A DNA stretch of 64,000 nucleotides from the NCBI GenBank assembly GCA_965231905.1, contig CBDDOO010000001.1, forward strand, positions 806,001 to 870,000, written 5' to 3'. Of this stretch, positions 59,293 through 64,000 are shown piece by piece. The stretch comes from G963663315 sp965231905. Lineage in GTDB: Bacteria > Pseudomonadota > Gammaproteobacteria > Arenicellales > Poriferihabitantaceae. Position 1 is the first letter of the stretch. Each line of letters starts with the position of its first letter. The notes beneath the pieces were generated by a model. That model made no database searches. It saw nothing but the letters and a program-made list of their open reading frames with translations, and was not told where the DNA came from. Made by a program: the position numbers and the translations under genes.

Positions 59293-59718
59293 TCAGGCCA
59301 GTTGTGCGCGTTTCTTCTCGACAGTCTGGTCAAACCTTTGTCTGTCAATGACAAATCGTTCGTGGGTGCCCTGGCAAATCAAATCCAGATCATCGTAACC
59401 GCGCACCTCGAATTTCAGTCGTCGGCCATCCACCTCCACAAGCTCCACTTTGGCGGTTACCGTGAATCCGCTCGGCGTCGCCGCCAGATGGCTCATATTG
59501 ACATGAGTCCCGACAGTCTGTTCCCTCGGCCAGTTCAGGCAGGGGATGACCGAGTTCATACAGGCCCACTCCATGAACCCCACCATAAATCCGGTCGCAA
59601 AGACTTCAGGCATGATCTGGAATTCGGGAGCTTCCGGGTATAACGCCGGCACCATTTTCGCTTCAGTAAGCCTGAAGCTGTGCTCGAATTGGATGCCGGG
59701 TTCAAGTGGTTTTTTCAT
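59293..59718 (-). CDS. FlK-like hotdog thioesterase
   Basis: This 141-residue protein has the fold and length of fluoroacetyl-CoA thioesterase relatives. Key stretches are VFATGFMVGFMEWACMNSVIPCL, with the acidic residue of the hotdog helix, and TVGTHVNMSHLAATPSGFTVTAKVELVEVDGRRLKFEV, with the histidine. The real substrate is probably an acyl-CoA of the catabolic block. It ends 17 bp from the end of the convergent aminotransferase gene. Confidence 0.82.
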   Translation of the reverse strand: MKKPLEPGIQFEHSFRLTEAKMVPALYPEAPEFQIMPEVFATGFMVGFMEWACMNSVIPCLNWPREQTVGTHVNMSHLAATPSGFTVTAKVELVEVDGRRLKFEVRGYDDLDLICQGTHERFVIDRQRFDQTVEKKRAQLA

Positions 59719-59721
59719 TTT

Positions 59722-60021
59722 TCAGTTCGTTTGAAAATGCCGTGAGGCAAGCATTTGAGCATGCAAAACACGCATGACTTCAATGCCGTAAGAGGTTTTA
59801 CGATAATAAACCATGTGGCGCTTTACCGGATATCGCCTGTAGCCTTCACGGATATGGTCGCAGGCTGTGCCAACTCCAGAATTGTCCGCCAGAGACGCAA
59901 AAGCGTCTGTCAGGTTGTCAACATAACGTTCTGTTTGCTGTGCGCTCCACTTGGTTAATGAAAACAGCCATACGGTCTCCATATCTTCCCGTGCCGCCGG
60001 TGCAAGGCGATATTCAGCCAT
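59722..60021 (-). CDS. parE: ParE-family toxin (second module)
   Basis: This 99-residue ParE/RelE-superfamily toxin opens YRLAPAAREDMETVWLFSLTKWSAQQTERYVDNL and ends RHMVYYRKTSYGIEVMRVLHAQMLASRHF. The gene overlaps the antitoxin gene by 8 bp. It is distinct from the ParE at 4532-4822, sharing only the family core, so the two modules are unlikely to cross-react fully. Confidence 0.88.
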   Translation of the reverse strand: MAEYRLAPAAREDMETVWLFSLTKWSAQQTERYVDNLTDAFASLADNSGVGTACDHIREGYRRYPVKRHMVYYRKTSYGIEVMRVLHAQMLASRHFQTN

Positions 60022-60259
60022 GCTTTGCTTTCATTTCCTGCTTGAACAGGTTGCTGTAAAAAGGCTGTGGCTCGCCGGATTCCTCAGCCTCGATCAATGT
60101 CGCGCGGATTGTTTCAATTTCGGCGTTTACGGCTTGATCGCGGCGGATCAAATCACGGATATACTCACTGTCATTGGTGAATCTCCCCTCTGCAATTTGC
60201 GCCTTGATCCAGCCGTCTTGCTGGTCGGTCACGGTGATAGTTTTGCGTGTGACACTCAT
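60014..60259 (-). CDS. parD: ParD-family antitoxin (second module)
   Basis: This 81-residue ribbon-helix-helix antitoxin (SVTRKTITVTDQQDGWIKAQIAEGRFTNDSEYIRDLIRRDQ) has a C-terminal toxin-binding part containing IRATLIEAEESGEP, the same tail motif as the antitoxin at 4268. The ATG at 60259 has a perfect GGAGG ribosome site; an ATG at 60277 is less likely. The AT-rich 60280-60330 region is the likely promoter. Confidence 0.88.
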   Translation of the reverse strand: MSVTRKTITVTDQQDGWIKAQIAEGRFTNDSEYIRDLIRRDQAVNAEIETIRATLIEAEESGEPQPFYSNLFKQEMKAKHG

Positions 60260-60400
60260 GAAATGGCCTCCAAACAAGTATGTGATAAAATCATATTATT
60301 GATGTAATTTATCATACGCTATCTTTTTTGAAAAGTGTTAGTAACAAACTGTCAGCGCAAACAGGAATGTCTGATGTAGCACATGTTTCAATGAACTGAT

Positions 60401-61174
60401 TTACTCATAAGCCGAGACAGAAGACTCCAGGGCATTAATGCCAATCTCAATTTCAGCTTCATCATGCGACGCCAGGTCTGTTACCTCGCTTCTGCGTTTG
60501 TCAATACGGTAGCGGTAGCGGGTATTGTTTTCGGCAATCCTCAACTTGCTTTGTTTAATCTCAAGATTTATTCCAGAGCGTGGACGGACAATGACAATAT
60601 TGCTTTGAAGAGCTTTAAGGGCAGATTCTTCACCCGGTAAATACATCAAACAACTGGTATGACGAAGTTTGATCAGCCCATCATCGAATTGCTGCGGATC
60701 ATTTTCCCCTTCACAGTTCCAGAGAATTCGACTGTCTTCATGCCAGTAGAGAACCAGCTGGCTTTGGAAAAGATCAAACCGGATTGGTTGGCCCGGTTCA
60801 ATTTGCGACCACTGTTGTTTGGCTGAACGCAGTTCTTTTGCGTTTTCGTCGGCATAATTAAAATCATCACTTGTAATAAATTTAACCCATATAGCCACAG
60901 CAGCGATAAGCGCTATTACTACAATACCGATGACCATAAATACTTTGCCGCCGATGCCCGCTATCCTTTTTGTCAGAGGTGTTGACGGCGGTTCGTCTTC
61001 CAGATACTGACTGGCCAGTTGTTCAGGTGGACCGAACATATCGAGTAATGACTGCGAGTTGCCCCCTGATTCTTCAATATGGCTTTGTATTTCCTGTAAT
61101 ATATCTTCACGCGCCTGTCGATTCATTCCAGCCAGCGCTTTTTTAAGCTGGCCCATATATTGATCATTGTTCAT
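60401..61174 (-). CDS. HAAS-domain membrane protein
   Basis: This 257-residue protein has an N-terminal helical HAAS/DUF1700-type domain (MNNDQYMGQLKKALAGMNRQAREDILQEIQSHIEE), one membrane helix (VFMVIGIVVIALIAAVAIWVKFI, near residues 78-100) and an extracytoplasmic beta-rich domain. HAAS proteins are encoded with PadR regulators, as here, and are thought to sense the envelope. The start codon overlaps the end of the PadR gene by 4 bp. Confidence 0.78.
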   Translation of the reverse strand: MNNDQYMGQLKKALAGMNRQAREDILQEIQSHIEESGGNSQSLLDMFGPPEQLASQYLEDEPPSTPLTKRIAGIGGKVFMVIGIVVIALIAAVAIWVKFITSDDFNYADENAKELRSAKQQWSQIEPGQPIRFDLFQSQLVLYWHEDSRILWNCEGENDPQQFDDGLIKLRHTSCLMYLPGEESALKALQSNIVIVRPRSGINLEIKQSKLRIAENNTRYRYRIDKRRSEVTDLASHDEAEIEIGINALESSVSAYE

Positions 61175-61515
61175 ACGAGTTTCCCAAGTTGTTCGAGCGA
61201 TTGCTGGTTTAGTGCGTTGGCATTCAGCATTTTTGGCAAAACAGATTTCCCGACACGGCTTAATTCATAATAACGACGTGGGTGACCACTCAATGAAGGA
61301 GTTTCCCACTTTGACACCAGCCAGCCGTTTTTATGCATTCGGTTGAGCAATGGATACAAGGTGCCTTCATTCATCTCTATGCCCGCCTGCTGGAACACTT
61401 GTAACAATTCGAAACCATAGGATGATTTTTTCTGCCCAAGTGTGGTGAGCACACACAGTTCAAGGTAACCCTTGCGTAGTTGTGAGCGCCATTTCTGATA
61501 TGAATTTGTTTCCAT
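61171..61515 (-). CDS. PadR-family transcriptional regulator
   Basis: This 114-residue winged-helix regulator has LRKGYLELCVLTTLGQKKSSYGFELLQVFQQAGIEMNEGTLYPLLNRMHKNGWLVSKWE, the PadR signature, and a short C-terminal helix. The ATG at 61515 is chosen; a TTG at 61545 would extend it into a likely operator. It is expected to repress its own operon with the HAAS protein gene. Confidence 0.85.
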   Translation of the reverse strand: METNSYQKWRSQLRKGYLELCVLTTLGQKKSSYGFELLQVFQQAGIEMNEGTLYPLLNRMHKNGWLVSKWETPSLSGHPRRYYELSRVGKSVLPKMLNANALNQQSLEQLGKLV

Positions 61516-61530
61516 AGGGAGATTAAAACA

Positions 61531-61559
61531 TATAATACTGTGCAATGCAAAGTATTATA
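61531..61559. promoter_or_regulatory. Inverted repeat before padR-HAAS operon
   Basis: TATAATACT and AGTATTATA form a perfect 9-bp inverted repeat with an 11-bp spacer, 16-44 bp before the PadR start codon. The size and AT content fit a PadR-type operator that also overlaps a -10-like sequence. Confidence 0.5.
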
Positions 61560-61591
61560 TAAACTAAATTTCGGGATAGGAACATGATTGC

Positions 61592-61688
61592 CGCGGGCGG
61601 GCACAGGGACCCGCCCCTACGATGTCGGATGGCGCCCGGGATGTCGGTCGTGGGTTTTCGCGGGCGGGCACAGGGACCCGCCCCTACG
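61592..61688. repeat. Two copies of dispersed repeat R2
   Basis: A 30-bp unit with the core GGGCGGGCACAGGGACCCGC is present at 61592-61621 and again, identical, at 61659-61688, separated by 37 bp. Each is itself palindromic. A related unit is at 39139-39170. It lies between the PadR promoter and the end of the acyl-CoA dehydrogenase gene and may fold into hairpins. Confidence 0.75.
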
Positions 61689-61709
61689 GTGTTGGTTGGT
61701 TCGGACGGA

Positions 61710-62888
61710 TCAATAGAACGCCTGGAGTCCGGTTTGGGCGCGACCCAGAATCAGTGCGTGGATGTCGTGGGTGCCTTCGTAGGTATTGACCGATTCCAGA
61801 TTGCATAGGTGCCGGATTACGTGATATTCGTCGGATACGCCATTGCCGCCGTGCATGTCCCGCGCCTGCCTTGCGATGTCCAGGGCCTTGCCGCAGTTGT
61901 TTCGTTTGATCATGGAAACGTTCTCTACCGGGCAGGCATTTTCATCCATCATTCGGCCTACCCGCAAACTGGCCTGGAGTCCGAGCGTGATTTCTGTCTG
62001 CATATCGGCGAGCTTTTTCTGGATCAACTGGTTTCGCGCCAGCGGTCGACCGAACTGGGTGCGTTCGAGAGTATAGGAACGGGCTGCATGCCAGCAAAAC
62101 TCGGCGGCGCCGATGACTCCCCACGCAATGCCGTAACGCGCTTTGTTCAGACATTCAAAGGGTCCTTTCAGTCCTTCGACTCCGGGCAGTATGTTCTGTT
62201 TGGGCACAAACACATCCTCCATCACGATTTCGCCCGTGCTGGATGCCCGCAGGCTCATTTTGCCTTCAATTTTCGGGGTCGAGAACCCTTCCATTCCCCG
62301 TTCCAGAATAAACCCGCGGATCACTCCGTCGAGTTTGCCCCAAACCACGGCGATATCCGCGACCGGGGCGTTGCTGATCCACATCTTGCCGCCGTTCAGC
62401 AGATAACCACCCTCTACGGCTTCTGCCCGGGTCTTCATACTTCCGGGGTCAGAGCCATGATCCGGCTCGGTCAGGCCGAAACAGCCAATCAGTTCCCCTC
62501 GCGCCAGCTTCGGCAGATATTCCTGTCTTTGTTCCTCGCTGCCCTGGCTGTAAATGGGGTGCATGACCAGGGAGGACTGGACGCTCATCGCGGATCGATA
62601 ACCACTGTCCACCCGTTCCACTTCGCGGGCAATCAGGCCATAGCAGACGTGATTCATTCCGGCGCACCCGTATTTTTCCGGGATGGTGCAACCGAGCATT
62701 CCCAGCGCCCCGAAGCGAGTCATGATCTGCGGGTCGAATTGTTCGTTGCGGTTCGCCTGTATGATCCCAGGCATTAATTCATTGTTGCAGAATTCCCTGA
62801 CGCTATCTCTTACCAGCCGTTCTTCTTCGCTTAGCTGGGCGTCCAGATCGAACGGGTCCTGCCATTGGAATGGAGTTGTTGTTGCCAT
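61710..62888 (-). CDS. gcdH: Glutaryl-CoA dehydrogenase-like acyl-CoA dehydrogenase
   Basis: GcdH oxidises and decarboxylates glutaryl-CoA to crotonyl-CoA in lysine and tryptophan breakdown, passing electrons to ETF. It has 392 residues. Motifs are CFGLTEPDHGSDPGSMKTRAE, KMWISNAPVADIAVVWGKLDGVIRGFILERGMEGFSTPKIEGKMSLRAS and the catalytic glutamate E371 in VNTYEGTHDIHALILGRAQTG. The arginine and STG residues that hold the distal carboxylate match GcdH well. It is close to ubiB, 5 bp downstream of it, and etfBA is 12 kb away. Confidence 0.92.
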   Translation of the reverse strand: MATTTPFQWQDPFDLDAQLSEEERLVRDSVREFCNNELMPGIIQANRNEQFDPQIMTRFGALGMLGCTIPEKYGCAGMNHVCYGLIAREVERVDSGYRSAMSVQSSLVMHPIYSQGSEEQRQEYLPKLARGELIGCFGLTEPDHGSDPGSMKTRAEAVEGGYLLNGGKMWISNAPVADIAVVWGKLDGVIRGFILERGMEGFSTPKIEGKMSLRASSTGEIVMEDVFVPKQNILPGVEGLKGPFECLNKARYGIAWGVIGAAEFCWHAARSYTLERTQFGRPLARNQLIQKKLADMQTEITLGLQASLRVGRMMDENACPVENVSMIKRNNCGKALDIARQARDMHGGNGVSDEYHVIRHLCNLESVNTYEGTHDIHALILGRAQTGLQAFY

Positions 62889-62893
62889 GATAT

Positions 62894-64000
62894 TTACCTG
62901 AATGCGGCGATTAGCGCCAGTAGCCCCGAAAACAACAGTACCCAGCCGTGTACCGGCATCAGGTCCAGGCGTTGTCGGTCCGGCATGAAGAAGACCGAAA
63001 GCAACAAAAGCCCCATACCGAGAATGGCGTATATGATCTTTTTGTTATTGATGGTCATCTGGTTTTTCAGGCTTTCGATTTCCCGGTCCCGGGTTTGCAT
63101 GACCAGGTCGTCATTCTTCATTTTATGCAGTAGCTGGTGCGTCAACCCGGGCAATTCCGGCGCCAGTGTGAACAGGTTGGGCATCTCCCGCCGGATCGTT
63201 CTGATTGCGGCGCGAGGTCCGATCTGCTGATTCATCCATTTCTCCAGAAACGGTTTCGCCGTTTCCCACAAATCCAGTTCCGGGTATAGCTGGCGACCCA
63301 TGCCCTCGATGTTCAGGATGGTTTTTTGCAGTAATACCAGTTGTGGCTGGATCGGCATGTCGAATCTTCGGGCCACCCGGAACAAGTCTACCAGAAAGCC
63401 GCCAAAGGAGATTTCACTGATCGGACGGGAAAAAACAGGCTCACACACGGTTCTGATGGCGCCTTCAAATTCCTCGACATGGGTGGTTGGCGGTACCCAG
63501 CCCGCCTGCACATGCACTTCCGCCACCCGGTGATAATCCCGATTGAAAAAGGCCAGCAGGTTCTCCGCCAGATAGCGTTTGTCGGCGGCGCTCAAGGTCC
63601 CCATGATGCCAAAATCCACCGCCCGATACTGTCCCGACTCGCTGACAAAAATATTTCCCGGGTGCATGTCGGCATGGAAGAAGCCGTCCCGAAAAGCCTG
63701 CGTGAAAAAGATCTCGACTCCGGTATGGGCCAGTTTTCGCATGTCGATACCGGCCTCCCTGAGTCGTTCTGTATCGCGTATCGGAATACCCCGGATTCGT
63801 TCCATTACCATGACGTTGCGGCGGGTATGCTCCCAGTAGACGGCGGGGACATGGATCCGGTCGCAATCCCGGAAATTGCTTTTCAATTTGCTGGCGCTGG
63901 CCGCTTCACGCATCAGGTTCAGTTCGTCATGAATGGTTTTGTCGTAATCGGCAACAATTTCCTTAGGCTTTAACCGCTTGCCCTGCGACCAGTAGCGATC
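62894..64000 (-). CDS. ubiB: UbiB-type kinase-like protein, 5' end outside window
   Basis: UbiB is a protein-kinase-like ATPase needed for ubiquinone synthesis. The frame continues to the window edge (before the ATG at 63913 it reads KEIVADYDKTIHDELNL). Thus 368 residues of the C-terminal part are visible. Motifs are the alanine-rich EAASA, VMERIRGIPIRD, the catalytic HADMHPGNIFV and the metal VDFGIMGTLS. Two C-terminal membrane helices (IIYAILGMGLLLLSVFFM and VLLFSGLLALIAAF) anchor it. The first part, with the KxGQ motif, is outside. Confidence 0.93.
   Translation of the reverse strand, partial: DRYWSQGKRLKPKEIVADYDKTIHDELNLMREAASASKLKSNFRDCDRIHVPAVYWEHTRRNVMVMERIRGIPIRDTERLREAGIDMRKLAHTGVEIFFTQAFRDGFFHADMHPGNIFVSESGQYRAVDFGIMGTLSAADKRYLAENLLAFFNRDYHRVAEVHVQAGWVPPTTHVEEFEGAIRTVCEPVFSRPISEISFGGFLVDLFRVARRFDMPIQPQLVLLQKTILNIEGMGRQLYPELDLWETAKPFLEKWMNQQIGPRAAIRTIRREMPNLFTLAPELPGLTHQLLHKMKNDDLVMQTRDREIESLKNQMTINNKKIIYAILGMGLLLLSVFFMPDRQRLDLMPVHGWVLLFSGLLALIAAFR

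Noticed and set aside
61809..62777. 322-codon frame on the plus strand
   Set aside because: It lies fully antisense to the glutaryl-CoA dehydrogenase gene, which is clearly coding. The long open frame is a codon-bias shadow.

Overview
The window is a 64 kb stretch of a gammaproteobacterial chromosome. The supporting evidence is BamC, SecB, Smg, DUF484, the gene order dapF-DUF484-xerC, a pcm-like gene next to a TolC-family gene, and UbiB. I cannot name the order or genus from sequence alone. No rRNA, tRNA or CRISPR array was seen. The left 21 kb is a rearranged accessory region; the right 43 kb is mostly housekeeping and catabolic genes, with further insertion sequences and short dispersed repeats.

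Region 1-21.3 kb. It opens with the 3' part of an HprK-like kinase gene and a PF14907-type nucleotidyltransferase gene. These two families often occur together in peptide-modification cassettes. BamC and the first of three related porins follow, then a ParDE toxin-antitoxin module sitting between two copies of the 5' end of a TPR-sulfotransferase gene. Next is a mosaic of an AbiEii-like gene with an unknown partner, a tyrosine recombinase, a PD-(D/E)XK protein with a second broken copy of its 3' end, and a scrap of an IS4 transposase. Two near-identical porin genes then lie in inverted orientation around two AAA ATPase genes. An IS4-family element has inserted in the start codon of a further AAA/DUF4143 ATPase gene. 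Threonine synthase follows, and an rve-type IS with tandem 36-bp subterminal repeats separates it from def.

Region 21.4-44.3 kb. def-fmt-rsmB-trkA-trkH is followed by a TolC/pcm-like pair. A tightly overlapping trio comes next: a small unknown protein, an Sfp-type phosphopantetheinyl transferase and a sugar-phosphate transferase. topA-smg-dprA, an IS110 element with a possible structured RNA leader, panB, gpsA-secB-rhodanese, ctpA and dapF-DUF484-xerC complete the region. def and dprA are neighbours in many relatives; here they are 14 kb apart and each abuts a mobile element.

Region 44.4-64 kb. A K+-dependent-type membrane pyrophosphatase, a GMC oxidoreductase, a HisN-like phosphatase and etfBA lead into an amino-acid/amine catabolic block. 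That block contains a D-cysteine desulfhydrase-like PLP enzyme, a CaiB-type CoA-transferase, an AruI-like ThDP decarboxylase, MmgE/PrpD, a PuuB-like oxidase, a class III aminotransferase and an FlK-like thioesterase. EtfBA could take electrons from the glutaryl-CoA dehydrogenase encoded near the end. A second ParDE module, a PadR/HAAS pair, gcdH and the 3' part of ubiB close the window.

The most unusual features are structural: repeated duplication of gene ends around inserted modules, inverted porin copies, a start codon rebuilt by an IS target duplication, and palindromes at the start codons of two DUF4143 ATPase genes.
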